64,000 nt of DNA, taken from contig NHNY01000010.1 in assembly GCA_002786065.1 (NCBI GenBank), forward strand, positions 124,001 to 188,000. Direction: 5' to 3'. The notes under the pieces were generated by a model. That model made no database searches and was not told the DNA's origin. It saw only the letters and a program-made list of their open reading frames with translations. Positions within the stretch are counted from its first letter, which is position 1; each line of letters opens with the position of its first letter. The stretch comes from Microcyclospora pomicola. Lineage: Eukaryota > Ascomycota > Dothideomycetes > Capnodiales. Positions 13,701 through 24,858 of this stretch are shown here, in pieces. Made by a program: the position numbers and the translations under genes.

Positions 13701-14602
13701 CAGTGCAATTCGTACTTTGAAGACATGATGAAATCTTGTAAGTGCGGAGATGTAGCGTCCAGGATCGTGACTTCCGCTAATGCTCTACAAGGTCGCGATG
13801 TGAACGACGAGGGCAGCTCCACGCCTGGCATCGCAACCTACGGAGGCTGGGGAACGTGGATAATTCTGCTCGGGGCAGGTAGGTCTCCAAGTCTGATGAA
13901 GCGTGATCGTTGTTCGGCAACCAATATTGATGTGCTTATACTCAGAGAATACTGGTCCAGCAGTCTCCTCATCCTCCGCTTCCAGCACCACAAGTCTCGC
14001 CAGTACAACTTCGATAACCACATCAAGCCCTGCCGCCACCACATCTATTGGAACCGCGGGCAATCCGCCCGTAGGTGCCGGTTGGGCTACATACTGTGCA
14101 CCGAATCCCGACACTGATAACTCCCAACTCGCGTTCAGTCGAGATGTCCTGCTCGTCGCTTACCAAACCTTTTGCGATGAACTTATACAGCTGAAGTCCC
14201 CTCTCGTGTTCGGTGGGCCAGCTGATGCCTCACACAGCCTGAGCTATACACCTAATTCAGCTGACGGGCTCGATCCAGTGCGTGACTCGACTCAGGTCCT
14301 CTTGTCCGCTACATATAGTGCTCACGATCAGGGGCTGTGCCCAATCCTCACATTCAATGACACCCAAGGCCTCGACGAATGCGAACAAGCCTTTGGCAAG
14401 ACCCTGGACGGTTGTGAGTTGTCCTATGTGAATTGGTAGGGTGGTGAACGATATAAGGCTGACGGCATTGGCAGGTGACACTTCTAACCCCAACAGTTAC
14501 TACTATTGGAAGCAGGGCGGCATAACTACTGGATACTGTATTGAGTGGAAGATGGGAGCAGAGGGCATGACGTTTCCAATGACAAGCGGATCCAAAAAAT
14601 GA
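10761..14602 (+). CDS. Secreted multi-exon protein with acidic mini-exon array and two C-terminal Cys domains
   Basis: This is a predicted secreted protein of about 941 residues from 17-18 exons, and I do not know a named homologue. The start at 10761 gives a signal peptide (MFSFPLHVLSWLGASVPMFA). Exons: 10761-10806, 10863-10913, 10964-11797, 11850-11948, 12006-12116, 12170-12193, 12253-12312, 12366-12422, 12488-12544, 12600-12674, 12730-12807, (12858-12860), 12983-13060, 13113-13298, 13354-13737, 13792-13878, 13946-14413, 14475-14602. Exon 3 is a Ser/Thr/Pro-rich region of about 278 residues. Exons 4-14 each carry about one acidic unit (DEDEGLEG, EDEGEEGP, DEDEGQEG, DEDQGEDG, DDDEGEDG, DGDEGEEG). 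The C-terminus holds two related domains (FCNEITSEES...YGGW and TFCDELIQLK...LDGCD...YWKQGG) of the kind attached to fungal chitinase-like and cell-wall proteins, separated by a Ser/Thr linker. All introns fall in phase 1. Secretion and wall association are inferred; the function is unknown. Confidence 0.75.
11850..13168 (+). repeat. Tandem array of short symmetric exons encoding acidic repeat units
   Basis: Exons of 99, 111, 24, 60, 57, 57, 75, 78 and 78 nt, plus the beginning of the next one, are all multiples of three and are all bounded by phase-1 introns. Most encode one degenerate copy of [DE]-D-[DE]-[GQ]-x-[ED]-G. Introns are 52-65 nt with clear donors, except one longer gap of 122 or 175 nt (12808 or 12861 to 12982). 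The pattern fits repeated duplication of one exon-plus-intron cassette. Confidence 0.75.
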
Positions 14603-14932
14603 AGTCATGCGAGCCTGGTGGCAGTACTACTAGTACTGAGTCCTTGCATTCATGGAGCATTGTTGGGTGTGATGGCGACCGCAATAATCATAGAGCTCTT
14701 CAAACAATGTCCGGCGCATGTTCCGTGCAATATTTGAACAGCAGATTCATGTCTCGGTAAGATGGTAGCTGCAAGTCCAAGAAAGACTGTCTGAAACCTC
14801 GCTGAGAACGCCCTGGGATGCGAGCAAAAGTCACCAGCCACTTGTCCCAAGCTAGAGTGTTTCGTTTATGTTGGAGAATGTAACGCGTACTGTTTAGTCC
14901 AGAGCATCAATATGTGATACGTGTCTCAGTGG
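14603..14932. other. Convergent intergenic region
   Basis: This lies between the 3' ends of the secreted-protein gene and CHS5. No gene is supported; it presumably holds both 3' UTRs. Confidence 0.5.
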
Positions 14933-16139
14933 CTACAGCGCTACCTCATCAAACTTGCCGTCCTCGCCAGCGCCATCATCCTCTACTTCTTGCGCTTTGT
15001 GGCTATGAGTTGAATCTGCGCCTACTTTACTTGCAGCAGGAGATACCTGTTCCTCTTCTTCATCACTATCATCTTCGTCCTCTTCGTCGTCAGTATCCTT
15101 CGCTGCTTTTGGCCGTTCGGGAATCGATGCTACAGCCACCGCTGGTGCACTGGTCGGCTCGCTTCGAGCTTGCGGTGGCGCTGAGTGAACACTATCCTCG
15201 TGTGTAGCTGTGTCTGGTGTCGGCGGGGTGTGCTCGATCCTGGGACTATTCCGGGACTGCGGCGGCGCTTGTGTATCGATGCGCTGCTGGACCGAAGAGG
15301 GCCCCATCTGTCGATCCTTGGGATTTGCGTCCAGGTAGTATGCTCTTACTCCCACAAGCCTGCCCTCCCTTTCACAGCCTTTTAGCCAGTCTGGAACGAC
15401 AACAGGCACGTTGAGTTCCACTGCCTTCTCCCATGCTTGGCCGCGACGCTCGGTACAGACAAAGTGTGTGGTGTCAATGCGGACTGTATCGATCATCTTC
15501 GCTCCGATCTTCTGCACCGTCTCGGCCAGACTGTCCTTCAGCGCCGAGGGCATGACGCCTGGGGTGATCGTGATACCAGTGAGGTCCGTCATCTTGTGTG
15601 TGCGGACGGTCAACTTCTCGCTGCTGTACTGCCCAGCGCTCGTGCGCAACACCAAATGAAAGGTGTATTCTGTATCCAACGCCAAGCCAGAAATCTTCGT
15701 GCTCAGCTTGTCGCGAGGAATCACACCAGCTTTGGTGCCGTTCCGATAGAGACTCAGGCTCCGCAGCTCGGCCGTGGCGAGGTTGATTGGGTCCCATTCT
15801 AGCACAACGGAGGTCTGAGTGGCATTGCGACACCGCAGAACTGGAGCAGTGGGGGAGGCATTGCCGAAAGTGTTGAAGATCTCATTTTGTAAAGTCGCGA
15901 ATGTCTGGTCTGCAACAAGCTCGGCTTGGGAGTTGTGTGAAACGTTGATATCGACGATACTGCCCGAGTGGATGTCCGGTGGTAAGAGGATGGAGGGAAA
16001 CTCGATCTAGGCATTGGAATACGTATTAGTTCATTGTCGAACAACGTACAGGTCAGAGAATACGCACCAGACGCTTATCTTCGGTGAGAAGCACCGCGAC
16101 ACCGGCATCGACCTTGCCAACGGTAAGTGAGACAAGCAT
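14933..16139 (-). CDS. CHS5: Chs5-type exomer scaffold (FN3-BRCT)
   Basis: Chs5 is the scaffold of exomer, the coat-like complex at the trans-Golgi that sends chitin synthase and other cargo to the cell surface. Exon 1 (16068-16139) encodes MLVSLTVGKVDAGVAVLLTE. A 61-nt intron (16007-16067) follows, and exon 2 runs to the stop. About 381 residues are predicted. Visible parts are the N-terminal beta strand/helix assembly segment (about 1-75), an FN3 domain (about 80-165, LEWDPINLATAELRSLSLYR), a BRCT domain (about 170-260, GAKMIDTVRIDTTHFVCTER...VVVPDWLKGC), and a low-complexity Pro/Ser and D/E/K-rich tail. This order is diagnostic of Chs5. The tail is shorter than in yeast (671 residues) but normal for filamentous fungi. 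Start choice is firm because the short first exon matches the conserved family N-terminus. Confidence 0.92.
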
Positions 16140-17020
16140 TGTGTTCTTCGATATCATGAAACGTGCATGCTATAAAGACAACTACCTGGAGCCATCTCCC
16201 CAACATTCGTCAGGACAAGCTTCGGGCTGACTAATCGACACGTGGCTGGGTCGTGTCAGTTTGTAGACTAGTCACAGTTCAGGAACGCGATTATGCCGAT
16301 CCAGACATGATTGTATTAAAAGTTAGGAGGCATCGCAGATGCTGCTAGTCGCGATCGTGAAGTGCGTCATCTGTGTCCATGGCCTGGATTCGAGATGCAG
16401 TATGCTGTAGTCTGACCGGCGCCCGTTGCGAGATCTCTGGGATCAGTGATTGACGCCAGAAACGACGGTACACCGTCGAAACTCCCAAGGGTGTAACAAG
16501 AGTGTTCTGGCAAGCTATCTGTACCAAGTTCGGCATTACAAGAATGACGCTTGAGCAATGAAGAACAGCCATGGCCTTTTGACCCCTGAAAATATTGCAC
16601 AGACTTTCATCAGAATGTACTTGACCGATCTCCCCAAGACATGATATCGCTTCCATGCTGTATCACTGGATCAGCAAGGACTGATCCAACGTGGATCGCA
16701 CAGCGGGCAAAGGTGACGAGGAACACGACAATCACAACGAGAGGAGCGAATAGCGCGGGTCAAGCTTTCATTCGAGTCGCCGAGAAACTGGTGGATGTTT
16801 CGTCAAGGCCAGCGTGACGCGCAGTATCTAGATTCCCAAGACGATACAATCGTAAAGTCTTGCCTGCGCCTTCTTGCGCTACCCTTTGGCCGTCCTCGTC
16901 GGGGATAAGCAGGAAACCCTCATGGGGGAGAAAACCTGCTTCCCGACTCCCAGTGGCCACCCTGTCCCACTCCTCAACGCTGCATCGTAGTCCACAGGGT
17001 CACGATCCAGCACGAAGCTA
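16140..17020. other. Intergenic, one weak minus-strand fragment
   Basis: No solid gene is present. On the minus strand a 66-codon frame (16760-16960; FLPHEGFLLIPDEDGQ) has protein-like composition and could be a 3' exon of the neighbouring coiled-coil gene, but no donor/acceptor pair that keeps frame was found. A 103-codon frame at 16345-16656 looks like chance. Confidence 0.35.
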
Positions 17021-17471
17021 TCAGGCAAATGCGCTGAGGACGTCAACCATCTCCTCCAGCTCGGCGATTCGGGCCTGCAGCCGTTCGATTTCCATGGTAG
17101 CTTTGTCGTCGACCCTACTCTCGACGATCTGCGCCGCTACGGGTTCGATCACCCGAGCCTGTGAGTGTGCGGTCTCCAGTCCAGCGCGGTCTCTGCTGCG
17201 CTTTTCTTTGGCCTCTTCTGTAAACATTTTGGCCTGGACAAGCAAGGTCAGCGTGGGGTCGTTCAGATCTGGAGATGAGCATATCACGACTTACCTCATA
17301 GACTGCCCGAGCTGGCGCCCATTTGCTTGCCCACAATCCCGCGAACTCCAGCTTGATCTTCAGTGCTTTGTCAGTATGTATTCTTGGACTAGGCTCTGTC
17401 CATGCACAACTTACTGGTTGCTCAGAGATTGACATTTCTGACATGCTGATCACGAAAGCTTCCGAAGACAT
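17021..17471 (-). CDS. Small coiled-coil hypothetical protein
   Basis: This is an unrecognised gene of about 129 residues from two exons (17295-17471 and 17021-17233), joined across a 61-nt intron (17234-17294, GTAAGT...CAG) in phase 0. The N-terminal half contains KALKIKLEFAGLWASKWAPARAVYEAK. The C-terminal half is a predicted coiled coil (ATMEIERLQARIAELEEMVDVL). Exon 1 contains a second canonical-looking intron (17366-17414, GTAAGT, branch TACTGAC, acceptor AAAG), but removing those 49 nt shifts the frame straight into a stop, so I keep it as coding. It could be an optional intron. The start at 17471 is the only ATG whose frame stays open. Confidence 0.55.
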
Positions 17472-18819
17472 GTTGCCGACTAGAAGTGTATCTAGTCAGC
17501 AAAATATCTTTAAATAAGAAGAGCAGGCAAGAGAAGCGGAGCTCATCGCACGCACGTGTGTGTTCAGATTGAGATTCTGAGTGGTAATTGCACTGTCGTG
17601 CTTGTTTGCGTATCCGTGTGTGGAAGTGGGAGATGAAGTGATATCGGCTGTAGTCTGCAGTGTTTTGATGGTAACGGACTGTGGTACTTGATCGAGCGAG
17701 AAGACTGGAGAGTGTAGAGATGAGAAGATGGAAAGTCAAGCAGAGGGCGAAGACGACATATCTTTATACCTCGAGCTTCGCCACCGTCCAGTAATCACAG
17801 CGTCTAGTATACGCGGGCTCATGGGTATGACTGTGCCAGCTGCACGGTAGTAGCTGTATGGGAAGCATACTGCCCGGCTTTTGTCTTGGTCGTAGCCAGT
17901 GGACGGTTGAGGGATTCTGCTGAGTATCTGCGTCGAGGAGCTTTAGACCACACCGTCACAGAAAACTTGCTCAGCTCGGATGATAAAGACTTCATATGGC
18001 TGGCTCGAGCTGCGCATCTCTTCGGGATTTTCGCTCAGCGCCTCAGTACTGTTTCGTTACGGACCCTCCTAGGCGTACGTGATGGGATATAGACGAGCCT
18101 CTCACCGATCGTCGCTACATGTTCAGACTGGACCAGTATTCCTTGGAAAGAAGAGAAGGTACTGTGCGCCGTTTAATCTGTTCCGGACAGTGTTGACCCC
18201 ATCGAAAGACCTTATAATCGCTCATGAGCTCTTAAAAATGCTAGTAGCATAAATTTGGTGAAGACGTATTCGACCGCACCCAGCTGTTGGGGATGACCGT
18301 ACATCCATCAACCCGAGCATTGGTGGACGGATGAAAAGGGGTCAAAGCTGAAGCTGCGACTGTGCTCAGCTTGCAAAAGAGGGAAAAGAATACGCACGGA
18401 CATTCAGACAGCTGTTCACGACTTATCAGTTGTCGGCAGAAGAGGTGTGCGACGATTGAGACGATCAAGAGAGAATGTAGGCGTGCGGGAAGGGAGCGAG
18501 GTGAAGTCAAGATCGAGGAGCTTGGCAATACAAACCCTGGTACGAAAAGATCTACAGCACGAGGTTGGACGAATGCGTCGGCGATCATCTGCACGATCCG
18601 TTATAAAGACAGTTTCGGCTATCATCAGGCGTCATATGGGCGCCCAATCAGATCCTCTACGAATGTAGAAGCTAGCCACGCTTTGCGACAGGCTCAACGC
18701 GGCAGATACAGCTACCTCAAGAGCGTCATGAAGATGTCGCCCCTTAGTTTTTCCCCTCCCACAATAATTGTAACATCTCGTCTCGTTCGTGTGTCTCGTG
18801 ATTAGCATTGTCCAACTCT
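17472..18819. other. Intergenic, no supported gene
   Basis: Overlapping open frames on both strands between 18241 and 18805 (117 and 147 codons) have composition typical of non-coding sequence and no motif. The segment should include the promoter of the coiled-coil gene (near 17472) and the 3' UTR of the G-patch gene (near 18819). Confidence 0.45.
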
Positions 18820-20056
18820 TCAAAATGCCGTCTCGCTGCCTGCATATGTGTCGCTGGTATCGGTCGAGCGCGCGAACCTAGGCATCTTTCCCTTGGCCGT
18901 GTTACTCTGCGACGAAGGCGCCGAACCGGAAGCATGTCGTTTGCCTTTCTTCTTGGAGATCACACATCCTAGTCCTGCAGTCCCTGTACGCACGATCTGC
19001 TCCACCGGCTTCAGCACTCCACTACCATCCTTTCCAAGTGCTTCACCCTTGGTCCAGCCCATCTTGAGTAGCAGTTTGTGCCCAATGCTGTCGCTTCCGA
19101 TCTCTTGCGCATGGTCGCCGACGCGTTGTCCATTTCGTACATACACCCCACAACGCCTAGTTTTCTTGCCAGGCTGCGAGCTCTTAGCTGGATGTCCTGC
19201 AGGAAGTATCGGACCGATCAGCCTTGGCCTGTTCGGCACGTTCTGCGCAGCGGCTCTGGCTTGCGACAACTTAGTATGTGAGTTTCGCTTACGAGCAATT
19301 CGACGAGCCAGGCCCTGCGCGCGCGATGGTTCGACGGTTGTGTAAAATACGTCCAGCTCGATCTTGGGAATCTTCGTGGGGAGTTCGGCAGAGTTGTCGG
19401 ACCGAATGCGGCGTTTACCCAAGAACTGCTCGGGCGCAAGGTTTTCTTCCTCATCATGTGCCCATCTCGAAGCAGAGAACCCAGACGGTGGTAGCTGCAG
19501 TGGTGAAGTTCGGGGGGACACGCTCGAGACAGAGACAGTCGCAGCCTCGTATGGAGTGAGCTCCTCCGGAGGCGCGTCTGGCATCTCCTCATCCATGATC
19601 ACCAGATTCCTGAAAAACTCCTCAATCGGAGGGTCAGTCGGTCTCTCTACTGGTTGGAACGGCGTGAATGACGGAACGGTCAAACGTGGCTCGGGCTCTG
19701 TGACTGTGAAGGTGGGATTCGGGCGCTGCGACGACGATTAGCCTGGTGCTAAGTATATTATGCACATATGACAGGAATACCTCTGGCCTGCGTGAGACCT
19801 GTCGGTCCTCCTGCTTGTGGCTCGGCGCCCAAATGGACCTGTCCAGACCTTTCACAAAGCAATGCTCCCAATGCTCGGTGTTCATGGCGACGGAGGGCGT
19901 GCATCTGGACGTGGGAATGGACGTGAATGCTTCACGGTCTGCTTGTTGAGCGTTTAGACTCCTTGACCCAAAGGAAGCTGGCGATGCTGGCAATGATGGC
20001 GGCGTCTTCTCTTGTGGCTGCGCCCATCTTGAAGCCATTAGACTGTGAGAAGCCAT
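18820..20056 (-). CDS. G-patch domain protein
   Basis: This is a predicted nuclear RNA-processing protein of about 393 residues. Exon 1 (19781-20056) starts MASHSLMASRWAQPQEK. A 55-nt intron (19726-19780, GTATTC donor, GGCTAAT branch, CGCAG acceptor) joins it in phase 0 to exon 2 (18820-19725). The G-patch lies near residues 304-346 (IGHKLLLKMGWTKGEALGKD), followed by a Lys/Ser-rich tail. Before it are basic stretches (RRIARKRNSHTK; GKKTRRCGVYVRNGQ) that could bind RNA or act as a nuclear signal. G-patch proteins commonly activate DEAH helicases such as Prp43 or Prp2; the arrangement recalls Sqs1/Pfa1 but no R3H domain is evident, so I give no symbol. A second ATG at 20038, in frame six codons later, could be the true start. 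Confidence 0.78.
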
Positions 20057-21749
20057 GTCTGGAACGATATGGATAGCTAAGGTATACGAGTGTTCGATGG
20101 CGTTCTTGGGCTGTCCTGACGCGTCGTTGGATGTTGAAAACGCGTCGGAGGAGGTCAAGCTGGCGCCGCGTGCATCACATCGCCGCTCGTCACTTCTCAT
20201 CATATATCCTTCGATGACTAAGGTGAAGACCATCAGCCATTTCGTGCTCATGTTTCCATCTCCCCATCTGTTCCTCCTCGTCAACATGCAAGTCATCATG
20301 TTGTGATATGGATTATAACCAACAGATCTGCCTATGGCCTTATACAGGTACCTCGGACCGCCAGCACTGAAGACCATCAGATCATTATGACCGGGACAAA
20401 CACGTGAAAGTGCATGAGACCTCAACCAGAGTGAAGTAAATGCGCTTCATCTGCTGCAGGACTTCGTCGTCCGTCACTCACTCACTCTCCCCTTCTCTCG
20501 CTCAGATTACACGGCAGCTCAGGGGTAATCTGAGCGCACAAGTCACATACGAGAGTTTTTCCATACAAGAAGGGAGACGACCAGTCCGCAACCTGCGAGC
20601 ATCGTTAGCATGTGTTTCAGCCTCAGCAGACATGCGTCCAGATACAAAATCTGTTCTCACCATAACTTCACTGAGAAGCCATCGGATCAACAGCTACAAG
20701 GGACCCAAACGCTCATTTCTACTGAGCTAGGCATGAACGATGTCCAAAGCATTGAGATGTAAGACATCTAAGTATGCACTCCGTTCCATCTGTACAGGTA
20801 TCGAGCATGCATCAACCTCGCTTTTTACTGCAAAGCGCCTCTGTACATCTTCACGTCGCAAACAAAATACTGCTCCGCGTGAGCACAATGCAGTATCCGT
20901 GGGCGAGGCAGAATTAGTACAGCACCCATGCGACACATCACATCTCGATCCCAACGGCACGCTTGGCAAGAAGATTACCCAATAGGACCATTTGCCAGTC
21001 GATCTTCGCTCAGGCATGACAGGCAAGACACTCTTCCACACGAGAGCCACGTCAGTCGGTGATGTGTAACGAAGGGCAACATCAGCAACGGTGAACGGAC
21101 GTTGGTAGTTCAGCTTCCCGACTGAGTGGAACGGAGCACGCGCAGATGTTCCAACCCCTGCCGATGATCCAAGCACGAAACCACTTTACCTTTCAGGTAT
21201 CCATGACCTCATGATCCTAGCGTATGCCGCATTGTCCGCAGGACGCGGTCGTGGAGCCTCGAGCATTATTCATACCGGGCATGTGGTCTGCAAGATGAGG
21301 ATCATTCCGATTTAGATGACATGTCGCAGTCAACAGATATCTTGTGGTTATCTTGGAACAATAGTGTGAAGTGGTACATTGTCACGTTGAACCAATGTTC
21401 TATCTCAGTCTAAATCCTCCCGCGTCTTTGATTGACAATCACTACACCGCGGGAAACACTAACACCGAACATTCCTTACCCGCTTGCTTGATAACATGGT
21501 GGTTTAGTCACCTCACTTCCGTTTCTTAAGTTTGTTCTCGATACCTTTCCCGTACCATCCGTGAAGGAGGTTATATGTTCGAGACAGTCGGGATGCGAGC
21601 GATGTCATTGAATCACGCAACTTAATCCACAGCACTTCTCTGGAGCTTTATCTGCTCCACCTCCGTGACACGCTCCGCCTAGGTCGCAGTACCTGACATC
21701 CTCCCTCTACGATCGGCGCGGTCATCTCGAGCTTCGCAAAGCGTTCGTC
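20057..21749. other. Divergent intergenic region (G-patch gene / MFS gene)
   Basis: This is a 1.7 kb region between two divergently transcribed genes. A pyrimidine-rich patch with TCAC repeats lies near 20470-20515. A 149-codon minus frame (20727-21176) has no recognisable feature. No transposon ends were seen. It probably holds both promoters. Confidence 0.45.
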
Positions 21750-23703
21750 ATGGACACGGCTGACGGTGCCATCGAGGCCGAAATCGATCTTGATCAAGAA
21801 GCGATCCAACGGCGCGAAGAGGAACGGAGGTCTCGGACGAGTGGGAAGCTAGCAGCGCAGGTTGCCAAAGGAGGTGTGGATGCATCAGTCGAGTCGACGA
21901 GAGATAGCGCAGACGAGAACTCGCCGTTGCTACCGCAAAGAGACGAAGATGATGCGGACGACGAAGACAATGGATCATCGGAGGTTTGGACGGGTTTGCA
22001 AGAGTTCGCACATCTGCCCTGGTACAAACGACCTTCAGTGCTATGGATGCTACCACCTTTCTTTCTCATTGCTGTCGCGTTTGGAGGCGCCATAATTCCA
22101 AAAATCAACCTTATTTGGCAGCTGGTCTGCCGGCAGTATATCGCAGAGCAAACCATTGCCCATCCAGGCTTTACGATGGCACCAGTCGACTTTGCAAATG
22201 GTGGCAAGAACGATCAATGCCACATTCCAGCGGTCCAAGCCCGCGTCTCCACATTCTTGCTCTGGTGCAGTCTTGTTGCGGGTCTGATCTCAGCCATTAC
22301 AAGTCCGAAGCTGGGCTCGCTCTCTGACCGCTATGGAAGGAAACCGATTTTGATGTTCGCCAGCGCAGGGATGATATTGTCGGAAACGGTCACCATTTTC
22401 GCGGCTGAATACCCCGAAAGCTTCCCCGTGGAACTGCTGCTGGTGGGATATGCCATGGAAGGATTGGGCGGGTCTTTCATCCTAGTCATGGCCATCGCGA
22501 ACGCATATGCGACCGATTGCACTGCACCGAATATGCGCAATGTCATCTTTGCATACTTCCACGGGTGTCTCTTCACCGGCATAGCCATTGGGCCTGTGCT
22601 GGCCGGCTATGTTGTCCGCTGGACCGGACAGATCGTCATCGTGTTCTACATCTTGCTAGGTGTACACATATTCTTCGTGCTGTTCATTGCTATCCTGGTT
22701 CCTGAATCTCTATCAAAGAAGCGCCAAACACTCGCGAAAGAAAAGCATAGGAATCTAATGGAGCTGCTTGGCCCCGATGCAGACTGGATCAACCAGGTCC
22801 GCTCCATGAACCTCCTCGAGCCGCTAAAGGTCCTGTTTCCTACAGGACCGGGCACAAGCTCTGCTTTGCGATGGAACCTCATCATTCTTGCCGCCGTCGA
22901 CACCATCATGTTCGGCGTGGCAATGGGTAGTATGACCGTCGTCATCATCTATACCGAAGCTCAATTCGGCTGGGATACCCTTGAGACCGGCCGGTTCAGT
23001 TCCATCGTGAGCAGCAGCCGCGTCATCTGCCTGCTGATCGTTCTTCCCATCATCACTCGCCTGGTGCGTGGCAAGCCAGGCTTGTACAAACCGCGTGCCA
23101 CAGGCAGTGACACGTTCGACCTCAGCACAATCCGCATCGCCGTACTCTTCGACACAATCGGCTATCTCGGGTATACACTTGCACGCACGCCAGCGCTCTT
23201 CACGCTCTCCGGCGTCACGGCAGCCATTGGCGGGATAGGCTCCCCATCTTTGCAATCAGCCCTTACGAAACATGTTCCTGCTTCCAAGACTGGCCAACTT
23301 CTCGGCGCCATCGGTTTGCTCCATTCGCTTGCCAGAGTTGTCGCGCCCGCCATCTTCAACGCCATCTACGCCAAGACCGTGGGCAAGTTCACCCAGACGG
23401 TCTTCGTATGCCTGACCGCCACGTTCGGCTTGGCTTTTCTCATCAGCTGGTTCATCAAGCCTCATAGTATGTCTTCCTTTTCTTCTGCCTATGCATCAAA
23501 CTTCCCACTTCTGTAATACCCACTAACATATCTCCCGCGCAGTCTACCTAGATGAGAACGCCACCGATGCAGACGACGACAACTCCGAACCTCCGCCTCG
23601 CCGTTGGAACGAAGGCCGCGTGCCTATCATCTCGGCTGTCGTGGGTGCTGTGTCGGCCGCCTTCATGTTCCTGCTCGGTCGTGGCTCATCTGCAGCCAAC
23701 TAA
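21750..23703 (+). CDS. Major facilitator superfamily transporter (DHA1-like)
   Basis: This is a 12-helix MFS transporter of about 625 residues in two exons (21750-23466, 23543-23703) split by a 76-nt phase-1 intron. The long acidic N-terminus (about 95 residues) is cytosolic. The first helix begins near VLWMLPPFFLIAVAFGGAII, and a large loop (PVDFANGG...) follows helix 1. Motif A is clear between helices 2 and 3 (LGSLSDRYGRKPIL). The final exon supplies the last helix (RVPIISAVVGAVSAAFMFLLG). The architecture, including the acidic N-terminus and the long first loop, resembles the fungal TetA/Hiat1-like DHA1 group and the vacuolar-membrane YCR023C type. The substrate cannot be read from sequence; a drug/H+ antiporter or vacuolar transporter are the likely options. 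Confidence 0.88.
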
Positions 23704-24417
23704 GCGACTTTCTCTGCTAGAGTCGACTGGCATCCTTTTGATACTTCTGGCCATATACATTGATTACCAGCTGGGCTTTCTGCAAATGGCGCATTTGATC
23801 CGGATTTGGACTTACATGATGGTGGGTTGGAGAACATGGGCTTGCATCCCATGCGGTGCATCATAGGATATATACTGCCACTGGCGTCCGGGGGATTTCC
23901 ATGGGAATCACTACATATAGCCTGCAGGGCTCGAAGATCTGTACACAGCAACGACTTTAATGTTCACGAGATGTGTTTCACTTCGAAACGACTCGAGTAT
24001 GAAGTTGTGTGATGGCTTTATTGGTATTGGCGTTGACGATGTTGTGGCAACACCTGAGAATGCTATCCATCCTTGGAGGGTGAAACACAGAAAAATAGAG
24101 GGACGGGACAACGTAGCCATGCAACGTAGGCACGCAATGTCGTAAAATTGATAACCGTAAAGTGATGATAAGCATGCCTCGTGGCAATAGCACATATGCC
24201 GCGACAAGCACATCTCCCTTCTCCATGACATCGACGCTGTTCTATCGACAAGCCCACAGCCCCAGAAGACTCCGCAGTGCTTCCCCTCGTTCCATCCGAA
24301 CCGACTCAAAATCCTCCGAGATATGCCACCTCCCATGCATGACTCCTCCTGCTCGCTCCCCCACTTCGCCATCATGTCGTCCCATGCAGCCCCAGGCGAG
24401 GTATCTGCCCTCCCACT
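23704..24417. other. Convergent intergenic region
   Basis: This lies between the MFS gene and the PLDc_N-like gene. Short frames on both strands show no motif. Nothing else was seen. Confidence 0.5.
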
Positions 24418-24858
24418 CTACCCAGCAATCGGCTCGTAATCCGACTTGTGCGCCTCGCGGTTCGAGAACAGCCAGTAGATGATGATGCCGCCGATGGGGA
24501 AGATGAAGACCAGCAGCGCCCAGAGCACCTTGTGCAGCACGGGGCGGTTGGACTTGAGGACCTCGACTGTTGACGCACGCATGAAATTAGCTATTGCTCA
24601 CTGTCGAGAAGAGTCTATGATATCGCTGCTGGGGTGTGCTTTGCTTTGCTTTGCCATGCTGGTGGCTGGAGAAGGATAACGGGACGACTTACTCCACACA
24701 ATCACATCGAGCACCAGCACGATGAAGCCGATGATACCGCCGCCGGTGCCGTACTGCCAGGCGTCGCCGCGGGTGGTCTGCAGGCGGATCTCGTCGGCGA
24801 GGGGCGCGGCGAGCGCCATGGCGGCTAGGCAGAAGGTGAGGAGGGCGGGGAAGATCAT
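24418..24858 (-). CDS. Small PLDc_N-type membrane protein
   Basis: This is a predicted protein of about 104 residues from two exons (24693-24858, 24418-24566) across a 126-nt phase-1 intron. It starts with a hydrophobic signal or anchor (MIFPALLTFCLAAMALAAPLA). The mature part has a helix (GGIIGFIVLVLDVIVW), the stretch EVLKSNRPVLHKVLWALL, and a second helix (FIFPIGGIIIYWLFSNR). The D-x-x-x-x...EVL-KS-RP-x-x-x-K-x-x-W-x-L pattern followed by P-x-x-G-x-x-x-Y-x-L-F is the PLDc_N motif, which normally precedes the catalytic HKD domains of bacterial cardiolipin synthase. Here it stands alone. The frame is open upstream of 24858, but those residues look like translated leader, so I chose this ATG in front of the signal sequence. 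Function is unknown; it is probably an ER or plasma membrane protein. Confidence 0.72.

Noticed and set aside
16345-16656. 103-codon minus frame near CHS5
   Set aside because: It lies in the CHS5 upstream region with no recognisable feature.
18241-18805. Overlapping 117- and 147-codon frames on opposite strands
   Set aside because: No motif, no splice structure, and codon content typical of intergenic DNA.
20727-21176. 149-codon minus frame as a possible gene
   Set aside because: No domain, signal or supporting intron; probably chance in a 1.7 kb promoter region.
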